Origin: an uncultured Clostridia bacterium
Lineage (GTDB): Bacteria > Bacillota > Clostridia > Christensenellales > Aristaeellaceae
Reading direction: 5' to 3'
Assembly: GCA_947600345.1 (NCBI GenBank)
Contig: CANQGC010000014.1
Location: forward strand, 1-21,748
Length of the DNA stretch: 21,748 bases
Shown: positions 15,610 through 21,748 of the stretch, in pieces
Layout of the letters: the number at the start of each line of letters is the position of its first letter
Position numbering within the stretch: position 1 is the first letter of the stretch
The notes under the pieces: model-generated
What the model saw: the letters and a program-made list of their open reading frames with translations, nothing else
What the model was told of the DNA's origin: nothing
The model's database searches: none
Translations under genes and position numbers: made by a program

Positions 15610-16611
15610 ATGGGTGTAACGATCAAGGATATTGCCCGACATTGCCATGTATCGACTTCCACGGTCTCAAAATATATAAACGGCGGCAAAGTCAGGGAAA
15701 AGAACAAAATTGCCATCGACGAGGCGATTCAACTCTATAATTTCAAGACGAACGCCATCGCACGCGGGCTAAAAACGAAACGATCTTCATTGGTGGGAAT
15801 TGTCGTACCGACATTGGACTCCGCTTTCTTTGGAAACATTGTCTCGGGCATAGAGGCGCTGCTCTATAAAAACGGATTCAGCTCTATTATAAGCACTTTC
15901 ATACCCGGGGATCCCGTATCCGAAAACAGAAAAATAGAATTTGTATTGGAGCGCTCGGTTGACGCGCTTGTTCTCGTTCCAATTTGTACGAAGCGCCTGG
16001 ATCTGGAGGGAATTACCATACCGATCATACTGATCGATCGCGTGATCGATGATTTTGCTTGCGATTCGGTCACGCCCAACAACATAGAAATTGTTGAAAA
16101 GGCCACGTCCAAGATAATCGAAGCGGGGCATAAACGGATTGCGCTAGTGAATGGATTTGATAATATCACACCGTTCCGCGATCGACTGAAGGGATATTAC
16201 AGCGCCTTCGACAAACATAATTTGCCTATAATCAAAGAGTACATTTCCTTCGGGGAGGCCTCCGTAAGCGAAGCCTATAAAATGATGAATCGCCTGCTGG
16301 AACTGCGCGTGCCTCCGACTGCTGTAATCGGCGCGAACAGTTCGCTGTCATTGGGCGTACTGCTCTCCATCAAGGAGCACGGCTTGCTGATTCCCGAGGA
16401 CATCTCCTTCATTGGCTTCGATTGTTATGATTTGGCAATCGTATACCGCCCCTTGTTGACCACCATTGAACAGGATATTCAACAAATATGCGAGAATGTC
16501 GTAGGGCTTTTGTTGCGAAGGCTGCAAAAGAGCGATTCCTCTCCCAAAGAGTCCATCGTGTTGAAAGCCACGCTCATAGAGGGGAACTCGGTTGCTCAAA
16601 TTAACGGATGA
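15610..16611 (+). CDS. LacI-family transcriptional repressor
   Basis: Predicted 333 aa, standard for LacI/GalR. The N-terminal helix-turn-helix is VTIKDIARHCHVSTSTVSKY (3-22). The hinge region (about 45-60) has IARGLKTKRSSLVGIVVP leading into a periplasmic-binding-protein-like sensor domain with LIDRVIDDF, GHKRIALVNG, ISFIGFDCYDLA and LLTTIEQDI segments. The ATG at 15610 follows GGGGTG; a longer frame to 15571 adds an unlikely hydrophobic leader (MIIILIF) and is rejected. It is divergent from the sugar operon, with an operator on the operon promoter and a second one beyond its own 3' end. It probably derepresses the operon when the transported sugar or a derivative binds. Confidence 0.94.
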   Translation: MGVTIKDIARHCHVSTSTVSKYINGGKVREKNKIAIDEAIQLYNFKTNAIARGLKTKRSSLVGIVVPTLDSAFFGNIVSGIEALLYKNGFSSIISTFIPGDPVSENRKIEFVLERSVDALVLVPICTKRLDLEGITIPIILIDRVIDDFACDSVTPNNIEIVEKATSKIIEAGHKRIALVNGFDNITPFRDRLKGYYSAFDKHNLPIIKEYISFGEASVSEAYKMMNRLLELRVPPTAVIGANSSLSLGVLLSIKEHGLLIPEDISFIGFDCYDLAIVYRPLLTTIEQDIQQICENVVGLLLRRLQKSDSSPKESIVLKATLIEGNSVAQING

Positions 16612-16627
16612 GTTTGCTTCTGCCATA

Positions 16628-16660
16628 GGGGGCGGCACTTGCTATAAGAGTGCCGCCCCT
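16628..16660 (+). terminator. Probable terminator hairpin of the LacI-family gene
   Basis: GGGGCGGCAC (16629-16638) pairs with GTGCCGCCCC (16650-16659) around an 11-nt loop, 17 nt after the stop codon. No T-run follows, so termination efficiency is uncertain. Confidence 0.6.
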
Positions 16661-16682
16661 CGCATGCAATGAATACTTAAAC

Positions 16683-16694
16683 GGGGGGGGGGGG
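16683..16694. other. Poly-G tract of 12
   Basis: Twelve consecutive G residues lie in the intergenic region after the LacI-family terminator. They are outside any gene. Such tracts slip during replication and are also prone to sequencing error. Confidence 0.8.
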
Positions 16695-16760
16695 CACTGC
16701 CGGCGATCAAAGAATGGAGAGAAGTTTGTCGTTTCAAAGCAGGTCGGCAGCACATATAAA

Positions 16761-16772
16761 CGAAACGTTTCG
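16761..16772. promoter_or_regulatory. Second LacI-type operator-like palindrome
   Basis: CGAAACGTTTCG is a perfect 12-bp palindrome differing at one base from the operator core at 15378-15389. It lies about 150 bp past the repressor stop and about 1.38 kb from the first site. No good promoter overlaps it. It may be an auxiliary operator for DNA looping. Confidence 0.6.
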
Positions 16773-16838
16773 ATTAAGGATTTGGGGAAGGAATCCCTTC
16801 ATCTGGGAATCGCTTAGCTCGGGAACTGCCGTGCGATC

Positions 16839-17606
16839 TTACAGCTTGATATTGCCCCTCACCAACTCATAGCAAATCCCCACAAATTCCCGCATCATGT
16901 AGTGCGGAAATGAAATTGCCGAGGTCGGCACGGGCACCGCCGAGACCTCCCAGCCCAGCTTCTTCGCCAGGCCCAGCGCCCGGCAGATGTGGAAGTTGTT
17001 CGTCACCAGCCCAACGCTTGCGCCCTCGGGCACCAGCTCCCGGCTGAAGCGCAAATTCTCCGAGGTGTCGGTGGACTTGTCCTCCCGGATCAGCCGCGCG
17101 GGATCGATGCCCCGGGCGACCAAGCGGTCGTACATGCACTGCGCCTCGGTGATCTCCTCGCCCTCGCCCTGGCCGCCGGAGAGCACCGCGATCGTGGCCG
17201 GGTTGCGCTCCAGGTAGATGCCCGCCAGGTCGGTGCGGTTGCGCAGCGCGCCGCTGGGCTCCGTGCCGTTGACCCGCGCGCCCAGCACCACGATGCAGTC
17301 CAGGCCCGCAGGGGGCTCGGACAGGCCCGGAAGCAGGATCAGCACCTCCGCGATCAGAAACAGCGCCACCAGCGCCAGGAAGGCGATGCGCAGCGGCAAG
17401 AGCAGCGGCGATTGGGGAATCCTGCCCGCATGGTCCGCCCAGGCCCAGAAGGCGAAGCGGGCCACGAACGCGATGCCGACCAGCAGCCACAGAAACTGCA
17501 GCGACTGTCCGAAGCGCACGGCGAAGCCCAGCGCGAAGTAGTAGCCGATCATCGCGATGCCCAGCGCGAGCACGACGTAGTTGACGATCCTTCCGGCGGT
17601 GGTCAT
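16839..17606 (-). CDS. YdcF/DUF218-family membrane protein
   Basis: Predicted 255 aa. Hydrophobic segments at about 8-27, 36-54 and 71-93 anchor it. A DUF218 domain follows (about 103-240) with the motifs VVLGARVNGTEPSGALRNR, VLSGGQGEGEEITEAQCM, and EDKSTDTSENLRFS, then TNNFHICRALGLAKKLG. This is the same family as SanA, ElyC and YdcF, linked to envelope or peptidoglycan precursor metabolism, though the biochemical activity of most members is unknown. The ATG at 17606 has AAGGAG about 9 nt upstream; an earlier TTG at 17624 overlaps that site and is rejected. It is a single gene returning to high GC, and repeat copy 3 lies just upstream of it. Confidence 0.9.
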   Translation of the reverse strand: MTTAGRIVNYVVLALGIAMIGYYFALGFAVRFGQSLQFLWLLVGIAFVARFAFWAWADHAGRIPQSPLLLPLRIAFLALVALFLIAEVLILLPGLSEPPAGLDCIVVLGARVNGTEPSGALRNRTDLAGIYLERNPATIAVLSGGQGEGEEITEAQCMYDRLVARGIDPARLIREDKSTDTSENLRFSRELVPEGASVGLVTNNFHICRALGLAKKLGWEVSAVPVPTSAISFPHYMMREFVGICYELVRGNIKL

Positions 17607-17674
17607 AGGCGAATTCTCCTTCAAACAAATTCAGGTTTCACAAACGCAACGCAGGTATCACCAAGCGGCAGCAA

Positions 17675-17917
17675 AAGGGAGAATCCAAGGGACCTCAGGT
17701 TCCTTGGTGAGGATTCTTAAGGGGCAAAGCCCCTTAAGCGGGTCTGGGCAGCGCCCAGCGTAACCCCAGCGGCCCGCGGCATCCATCCAAAGCTCCGTCA
17801 ATTCGCACTGCCGCTCCGCCGCCACCAATCCGCGGGCCGCAGCGGCGACACCTTGGCTTGGGAGCGGCGCGACCCAAGCCAAGGGAGCCCGCCACTAACT
17901 CGCAGGCGCAAGCCTGC
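17675..17917 (+). repeat. Modular palindromic repeat element, copy 3
   Basis: Begins with AAGGGAGAAT (17675-17684), as in copy 2. Module A has 11-bp arms 17685-17695 and 17697-17707 with one G-T wobble. Module B pairs CTTAAGGGGC (17716-17725) with GCCCCTTAAG (17729-17738). Module C pairs 17744-17749 with 17753-17758. Module D is an 11-bp stem, 17769-17779 with 17830-17840, around 50 nt. Module E pairs CCTTGGCTTGGG (17851-17862) with CCCAAGCCAAGG (17873-17884). CCGCCACTAACT (17889-17900) matches copy 1 exactly. A GCAGGC/GCCTGC hairpin with a GCAA loop (17902-17917) follows. It fills the region between the YdcF-family and FGGY kinase genes; no gene is seen there. Confidence 0.78.
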
Positions 17918-17955
17918 CCGACCCCACGCATCCCGGCAACATCACTGACAATCCG

Positions 17956-17984
17956 CAGGGGCCCGCCGCACAGACGGGCCCCTG
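17956..17984 (-). terminator. Probable terminator hairpin of the FGGY kinase gene
   Basis: CAGGGGCCCG (17956-17965) pairs with CGGGCCCCTG (17975-17984) around 9 nt, 28 nt past the kinase stop on the minus strand. The downstream sequence lacks a strong T-run. Confidence 0.55.
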
Positions 17985-18011
17985 TCTCTGTACAATCTCC
18001 TTTCGGGAGTA

Positions 18012-19589
18012 CTACTTCAGCGTCTCCACGGCCGCGCGCTCGGCGGGCAGACCCGCGATGTAGCGCTCCATATAGGCGTTGAGCCCCTCCACGTCCTTCG
18101 GGTCGGGATCGAGCACGCTGCTCTTCATTCCGGCGAATACCTTCTTGTCGAGGTAGTCGTCCAGCGTCTCGCCGTCGGCCTTGTTGATCATGTAGTTCGC
18201 CAGCAGCGCGATGCCCCAGGCGCCGCCCTCACCGGCGGTCTCCATCACGGTGACCGGCGCGTTGAAGCAGGCGGCGGTGAGCTTCTGGCCCACCACGGGG
18301 GTCTTGTACAGGCCGCCGTGGCCGGTCATGCGGTCGAGCTTCACGCCCTCCTCGTCCAGGATGTTCATGCCGATCTTGATGGCGCCCAGCGCGGTGAGCA
18401 CGATGGAGCGGGCCAGGTTGCCCAGCGTGAACTTGGCGTCGGTGGTGCGCATCATCAGCGGGCGGCCCTCGTCGAAGCCGGTGATCGGCTCGCCGGAGAA
18501 GTAGCCGTAGGTCATCACGCCGCCGCAGTCGGGATCGGCGGCCAGCGCGCCGTTCAGGATCGCGCCGTAGAGCGTGTTGGCGTCGATCTTCGCGCCGATG
18601 GCACTGGCGAACTCCTTGAACACGCCGGCCCAGGCGTTCAGGTCGGAGGTGCAGTTGTTGCAGTGCACCATCGCCACCAGGCTGCCGGAGGGCGTGGTCA
18701 CCAGGTCGATGGCCTCGTGAACCTCCTTGAGCGCGTGCTCCAGCACGATCATCGCGAACACGGACGTGCCGGCGGAGATGTTGCCGGTGCGCTGCTTGAC
18801 GGAGTTCGTGGCCGCCATGCCGGTTCCCGCGTCGCCCTCGGGCGGGCAGAAGGGGATGCCGGGCTGCAGGTCGCCCGCGGGGTCGAGCAGCTTCGCGCCC
18901 ATCTCGGTGAGCTTGCCCGCGTCGTCACCGGCGCAGAGCACCTCGGGCAGGATGTCGCCCAGCTTCCAGCTGAAGCCCTTCGGCGCGACCAGCGCGTCGA
19001 ACTTCTCGATCATCTCGGGATAGTAGTTCTTGGTTTCGGGATCGATGGGCAGCACACCGGAGGCGTCGCCCACGCCCAGCACCTTGCGGCCGGTGAGCTG
19101 CCAGTGGATGTAGCCCGCCAGCGTGGTGAAGTAGGCCACGTCCTTGGTGTGGGGCTCGCCGTTGAGGATCGCCTGGTACAGGTGCGAGATGCTCCAGCGC
19201 AGCGGGATGTTGTAGTGGAACAGCTTCGTGAGCTCCGCCGCCGCGGCGCCGGTGTTGGTGTTGCGCCAGGTGCGGAAGGGCACCAGCAGCTCGTTCTTGT
19301 CGTTGAAGGCCATGTAGCCGTGCATCATCGCGGAAAAGCCGATGGCGCCGATCTTCGTCAGCGTCACGCCGAACTTCTCCTTCACGTCGCGCTTGAGGTC
19401 GGCGTAGCAGTCGCGCAGGCCGGTCCAGATGGCGTCCAGGCTGTAGGTCCAGAGTCCATCCACCAGCTGGTTCTCCCAGTCGTGCGCGCCGGAGGCCACC
19501 GGCACGTAGTTTTCGTCGATCAGCACGGCCTTGATGCGGGTGGAGCCGAACTCGATGCCCAGCACGGCCTTTTCAAAATTCATGCCCAT
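18012..19589 (-). CDS. FGGY-family carbohydrate kinase (xylulokinase/ribulokinase-like)
   Basis: Predicted 525 aa, usual for the family. The N-terminal domain opens with the phosphate-binding loop VLGIEFGSTRIKAVLID (about 9-25). GAIGFSAMMHGYMAF resembles the sugar-contacting segment of xylulokinase relatives. The C-terminal domain has the GNISAGTSVFAM nucleotide-site segment, LDRMTGHGGLYKTPVVGQ and METAGEGGAWGIALLA. The ATG at 19589 follows AGGAGG by 8 nt; a second ATG at 19583 is less well spaced. It would phosphorylate a ketose or polyol with ATP. It has its own promoter and is not in the sugar operon at 9653-15315, although it could still supply a kinase step. The substrate cannot be fixed from sequence. 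Confidence 0.92.
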   Translation of the reverse strand: MGMNFEKAVLGIEFGSTRIKAVLIDENYVPVASGAHDWENQLVDGLWTYSLDAIWTGLRDCYADLKRDVKEKFGVTLTKIGAIGFSAMMHGYMAFNDKNELLVPFRTWRNTNTGAAAAELTKLFHYNIPLRWSISHLYQAILNGEPHTKDVAYFTTLAGYIHWQLTGRKVLGVGDASGVLPIDPETKNYYPEMIEKFDALVAPKGFSWKLGDILPEVLCAGDDAGKLTEMGAKLLDPAGDLQPGIPFCPPEGDAGTGMAATNSVKQRTGNISAGTSVFAMIVLEHALKEVHEAIDLVTTPSGSLVAMVHCNNCTSDLNAWAGVFKEFASAIGAKIDANTLYGAILNGALAADPDCGGVMTYGYFSGEPITGFDEGRPLMMRTTDAKFTLGNLARSIVLTALGAIKIGMNILDEEGVKLDRMTGHGGLYKTPVVGQKLTAACFNAPVTVMETAGEGGAWGIALLANYMINKADGETLDDYLDKKVFAGMKSSVLDPDPKDVEGLNAYMERYIAGLPAERAAVETLK

Positions 19590-19626
19590 AAGAAAAACCT
19601 CCTGCCTTGCAGATATTGCTGGAAAC

Positions 19627-19656
19627 ATTATAGCACAAGGTAGGAGGTTTGTTCAA
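19627..19656 (-). promoter_or_regulatory. FGGY kinase promoter
   Basis: On the minus strand TTGAAC (19651-19656) and TATAAT (19627-19632) are 18 bp apart, with an extended -10 (TGC before TATAAT). Transcription would start near 19620, leaving a leader of about 30 nt. Confidence 0.75.
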
Positions 19657-19688
19657 TCTTTTTTTCATCGGTTTGAACAGCGGCGGCC

Positions 19689-19717
19689 TTGCCTTTGCGC
19701 GGCGCGCGTGGTACGAT
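19689..19717 (+). promoter_or_regulatory. Possible plus-strand promoter facing the hairpin array
   Basis: TTGCCT (19689-19694) and TACGAT (19712-19717) are separated by 17 bp. Transcription would start near 19724 and run into the tandem hairpins. The match is moderate and could be chance. Confidence 0.35.
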
Positions 19718-19755
19718 GGAGTCGCTGCTGTATGCGGTCGGGCAATTTGCCCAAA

Positions 19756-19930
19756 GGCTCCCGGGCAGTTGCAGCTGCTCGGGAGCCTTTGCCATGAGTT
19801 ACCAACCTAAGGTGGAGAAAGGAGACGCTCCCGGGTAGTTGCAGCTACTCGGGAGCTTTTGCCATGAGTTACGAACCTAAGGCGGAGAAAGGAGACGCTC
19901 CCGGGCAGCTGCAGACTACTCGGGAGCTTG
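19756..19930. repeat. 70-bp tandem repeat with hairpins, 2.5 units
   Basis: Units begin with GCTCCCG at 19757, 19827 and 19897, exactly 70 bp apart. Each starts with a hairpin (GCTCCCG pairs with CGGGAGC at 19780, 19850 and 19921) followed by a conserved linker that ends in GGAGAAAGGAGAC. In units 1 and 2 an inner 4-bp stem changes from GCAG/CTGC to GTAG/CTAC, keeping its pairing around a TTGCAG loop. Unit 3 has one extra base and loses the inner stem. On plus, TTT or TTTT follows the first two hairpins, resembling terminators. No gene is evident. Confidence 0.85.
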
Positions 19931-19974
19931 AACGAAGAAATCACTCGAGGCAGGAACCCTCTCGTAATGATGTC

Positions 19975-20003
19975 ATTATACACCATTGGCGGCGGCATGT
20001 CAA
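19975..20003 (-). promoter_or_regulatory. Consensus promoter reading into the hairpin array
   Basis: On the minus strand TTGACA (19998-20003) and TATAAT (19975-19980) are exactly 17 bp apart, a full consensus match. Transcription starting near 19968 would cross the three tandem hairpins and could continue to the FGGY kinase at 19589, giving a leader of about 380 nt, or end as a small RNA. Confidence 0.7.
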
Positions 20004-20040
20004 GTGTTTCCGCAACTTTTTTTTTGCGGGCTGTCGGGGG

Positions 20041-20655
20041 TCACAGCTCCGCGATTTTTCGCTCCAGCAGCTCCAGGAAGCTGCCCATGGCGTAGAAGGT
20101 GGTCTCAAACTTCAGGTAGTCGGGCGTGTTGTCGTCCCAGAGGAAGCGCACAGACGGGGGGAACTCCTCGTCGCCCTCCCAGAACTGGAACACAGCGTCG
20201 AAGCCTTCGAACACGGGGAACTGGCAGGCGATGTCGCCCACGGGGAAGGGCTTGCCGATCTGCGAGAGCACCTGGCGCAGCGCGCCCTGCTTCTCCTGGA
20301 AGCGGTCAGCGTACTTCTGGTAGAAGGACGACGAGCCTGGGCTGGACTGCCCGGCGTATCTAAGCGCGTGCAACGGCTTCCACTGCCCGGCCATGCCCGG
20401 CGGGGGCAGCTCGCGGCAGAGGTAGTCGTAGAGGGTCAGCGCCTCCTCGAAGTTGGCCTCCCGGCCGCATTCGAGGTTCTCCGCCGCGCCGGTCGCGCGC
20501 GAGACGCGGAAGGGCTGGCCCAGGAAGGGGAGGTAGAGATACTCCCCGTCCGAAGCCAGCCCGCAGCGCTCGATCATGCGCGCCTGATCCCAGTTCAGGA
20601 ACAGCTTGCGCGCCTGATCCTTGGCGATTTCATAATTGTTTGTACGCATTCCCAT
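20041..20655 (-). CDS. DUF3786-like protein
   Basis: Predicted 204 aa. It starts with MGMRTNNYEIAKDQARKLFL. The central and C-terminal parts contain YDYLCRELPPPGMAGQWKPL, FPVFEGFDAVFQFWEGDEEF and ETTFYAMGSFLELLERK. This arrangement resembles DUF3786 proteins of strict anaerobes, whose activity is not established. No transmembrane segment or signal peptide is seen, so it is probably cytoplasmic. GAGG from the end of the ATPase gene is 6 nt before the ATG at 20655. ATGs at 20658 and 20649 are alternatives. It starts within a few bases of the ATPase stop and is translationally coupled to the ABC transporter, which suggests a role with the imported compound. Confidence 0.8.
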   Translation of the reverse strand: MGMRTNNYEIAKDQARKLFLNWDQARMIERCGLASDGEYLYLPFLGQPFRVSRATGAAENLECGREANFEEALTLYDYLCRELPPPGMAGQWKPLHALRYAGQSSPGSSSFYQKYADRFQEKQGALRQVLSQIGKPFPVGDIACQFPVFEGFDAVFQFWEGDEEFPPSVRFLWDDNTPDYLKFETTFYAMGSFLELLERKIAEL

Positions 20656-20658
20656 CAT

Positions 20659-21453
20659 TCACCTCAACAGCGCCCGGTCGTTGACGAATTCGTCGCCGCT
20701 GACCAGCGCGAACTGCTCCAAGAGCGCCTCCACGGTCAGGTGCTTCTTCTCCTCGCCGCGGATGTCCAGTATGACCTTGCCCTCGTGCATCATGATGAGG
20801 CGGTTGCCGTAGGCGATGGCGTCGCGCATGTTGTGGGTCACCATCATGGTCATCAGGTGGTTCTCCTCGATGATCTGCTTGGAGATCTCCAGCACCTTTG
20901 CGGCGGTGCGGGGGTCGAGGGCGGCGGTGTGCTCGTCCAGCAGCAGCATCTTCGGGCGCTTGAGCGTGGCCATGAGCAGCGTGAGCGCCTGTCGCTGGCC
21001 GCCGGAGAGCAGGCCCACCTTCGTGGTCATGCGATCCTCCAGGCCCAGGCCCAGCATCTTGAGCTTCTCGCGGTAGCCCTCGCGCTCGGTGCGGGTGATG
21101 CCCGGGCGAAGGGTGCGCGGCTGTCCCCGGCGGGCGGCCAGGGCCAGGTTCTCCTCGATCTGCATCGAGGCGGCGGTGCCGGTCATCGGATCCTGGAACA
21201 CCCGGCCCAGCAGGTAGGCGCGCTTGTGCTCGGACAGGCCGGTCACGTCGGTGCCGTCGATCACGATCTTGCCCTGGTCCACCGGCCATACGCCGGCGAT
21301 GGCGTTCAGCGTGGTGGACTTGCCCGCGCCGTTGCCGCCGATGACGGTCACGAAGTCGCCGTCGTTCAGGTGCAGGGTTACGCCCGCCAGGGCAACCTTT
21401 TCGTTTACGGTGTGGGCGTTAAAGGTCTTCTGTACGTTTACCAGATCAAGCAC
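20659..21453 (-). CDS. ABC transporter ATP-binding protein (COG1101-type)
   Basis: Predicted 264 aa. Walker A is GGNGAGKST (39-47), Q-loop Gln87 in RVFQDP, signature LSGGQRQ (149-155), Walker B MLLLDE followed by HTAALDP (169-181), and H-loop His206. The His in DEHTAALDP, in place of the usual Pro, is typical of the ATPase paired with COG4120 permeases and COG2984 binding proteins, a group that includes tryptophan-type (TrpXYZ) importers. I place the start at GTG 21453, about 10 nt after GGGGAGG; a GTG at 21462 abuts that site. It overlaps the permease stop by 8 bp. The substrate is probably an amino acid or small aromatic compound, but this is family-level inference. Confidence 0.93.
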   Translation of the reverse strand: MLDLVNVQKTFNAHTVNEKVALAGVTLHLNDGDFVTVIGGNGAGKSTTLNAIAGVWPVDQGKIVIDGTDVTGLSEHKRAYLLGRVFQDPMTGTAASMQIEENLALAARRGQPRTLRPGITRTEREGYREKLKMLGLGLEDRMTTKVGLLSGGQRQALTLLMATLKRPKMLLLDEHTAALDPRTAAKVLEISKQIIEENHLMTMMVTHNMRDAIAYGNRLIMMHEGKVILDIRGEEKKHLTVEALLEQFALVSGDEFVNDRALLR

Positions 21454-21748
21454 GCGGCACACCTCCCCTCCGCTTGTTGTTGAGCTTGCCCTTCCAGAAG
21501 GGGATCGCCAGGAACACGGCCACGATCAGCGCGCTCAGCAGCTTGAGCAGGTTCGTGTCCAGGCCCAGCCAGAGCACGATCTGAATCACGATGTAGTAGA
21601 TCACCGCGCCCAAAGACACGCCCACCAGCTTCAGCGCGAAGTTGCGGAAGAAGCGGCCGAAGATCACCTGACTGATGATGACCGCCGCCAGGCCGATGAC
21701 GATGGCGCCGCGGCCCATGTTCACGTCCACGAAGCCCTGGTAGTGGGA
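21446..21748 (-). CDS. ABC transporter permease, C-terminal part (COG4120-type; cut by window edge)
   Basis: About 100 C-terminal residues; the frame stays open to the right end of the window, where it reads SHYQGF followed by VDVNMGRGAIVIGLAAVII. The stretch YQGFVDVNMGRG and the following hydrophobic helices (IGLAAVIISQVIF, LVGVSLGAVIYYIVIQIVLW, LLSALIVAVFLAIPFW) match the end of COG4120 permeases. The basic tail (KGKLNNKRRGGVPRA) is cytoplasmic. The start lies beyond the window. It would pair with the ATPase encoded immediately downstream. Confidence 0.88.
   Translation of the reverse strand, partial: SHYQGFVDVNMGRGAIVIGLAAVIISQVIFGRFFRNFALKLVGVSLGAVIYYIVIQIVLWLGLDTNLLKLLSALIVAVFLAIPFWKGKLNNKRRGGVPRA

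Noticed and set aside
16761..16772. Catabolite-responsive (cre) site
   Set aside because: CGAAACGTTTCG lacks the cre arrangement (TG...CG...CA) and matches the local LacI-type operator instead.
19630..19795. A 55-residue minus-strand frame starting MAKAPEQLQLPG upstream of the FGGY kinase
   Set aside because: No convincing ribosome binding site, and its end overlaps the kinase promoter -10. Probably chance.
19794..19838. Short frames in the 70-bp repeats reading MSYQPKVEKGDAPG and MSYEPKAEKGDAPG
   Set aside because: No ribosome binding site precedes the ATGs, the frames run into the hairpin, and the second one continues into unrelated sequence. The conservation is explained by DNA duplication.
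19756..19930. CRISPR array
   Set aside because: Units of 70 bp are contiguous with no unique spacers, only 2.5 copies exist, and no cas gene is near.
19590..20003. Known riboswitch or T-box in the leader upstream of the FGGY kinase
   Set aside because: I looked for T-box (TGGTACCGCG-like), glycine and cyclic-di-GMP signature sequences and saw none. The region is only a tandem hairpin array.
18318..21483. Long plus-strand open frames opposite the FGGY kinase, DUF3786-like and ABC ATPase genes
   Set aside because: Antisense shadows rich in His, Val, Gly and Ala, with no family motifs, while the opposite strand has clear conserved motifs.

Overview
The window looks like chromosome from a GC-rich anaerobic gut Clostridia, perhaps a Christensenellales- or Oscillospirales-type organism. 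The lineage is inferred, not proven. The basis is strong AGGAGG-type ribosome binding sites, an OmpR/HisKA two-component pair, a ribose-type ABC operon under a LacI-family repressor, a DUF3786-like protein, and exported proteins with short signal peptides ending in Ala-X-Ala. I saw no rRNA, tRNA, CRISPR array or transposase.

Layout. (1) 1-667 has no convincing gene. It holds two copies, tail to tail, of a modular palindromic repeat; a third copy lies at 17675-17917. (2) 668-7457, all minus strand, is an export operon: MacA-like adaptor, MacB-type ATPase, MacB-type permease, a second adaptor-like exported protein with a strongly acidic tail, an acidic low-complexity secreted protein, and a third adaptor-like exported protein. 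Genes overlap or nearly abut. (3) 7458-7644 is a divergent promoter region with TTAAGG half-sites. It separates this operon from an OmpR-type response regulator and its sensor kinase on the plus strand (7645-9539), which probably control it. (4) 9653-16611 is visibly less GC-rich than its flanks. It is a sugar island: a LacI-family repressor on plus, and on minus a fructose-6-phosphate aldolase/transaldolase-like enzyme, ribose-type ABC ATPase, permease and binding protein, a DeoC-like aldolase and a VOC (glyoxalase-fold) metalloenzyme. A consensus promoter with a LacI-type operator just downstream of its -10 drives it, and a second near-identical operator lies beyond the repressor gene. No kinase or isomerase is encoded in the operon. 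(5) 16839-17606 is a YdcF/DUF218 membrane protein, followed by repeat copy 3. (6) 18012-19589 is an FGGY-family carbohydrate kinase with its own promoter. (7) 19590-20040 is an intergenic region holding a 70-bp tandem array of hairpins with promoter-like sequences on both sides. (8) 20041-21748, minus strand, is the end of an ABC transporter operon (permease cut by the window edge, ATPase) followed by a DUF3786-like gene.

The most interesting points are these. The three-copy palindromic element keeps its hairpins through compensatory base changes. The 70-bp hairpin array also shows a compensatory change. The sugar operon has two Schiff-base aldolases, and the DeoC-like one has Asp and Glu where the family normally binds substrate phosphate, which suggests an unphosphorylated substrate. 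The MacAB-like operon carries two additional secreted adaptor-like proteins and acidic extracellular tracts.
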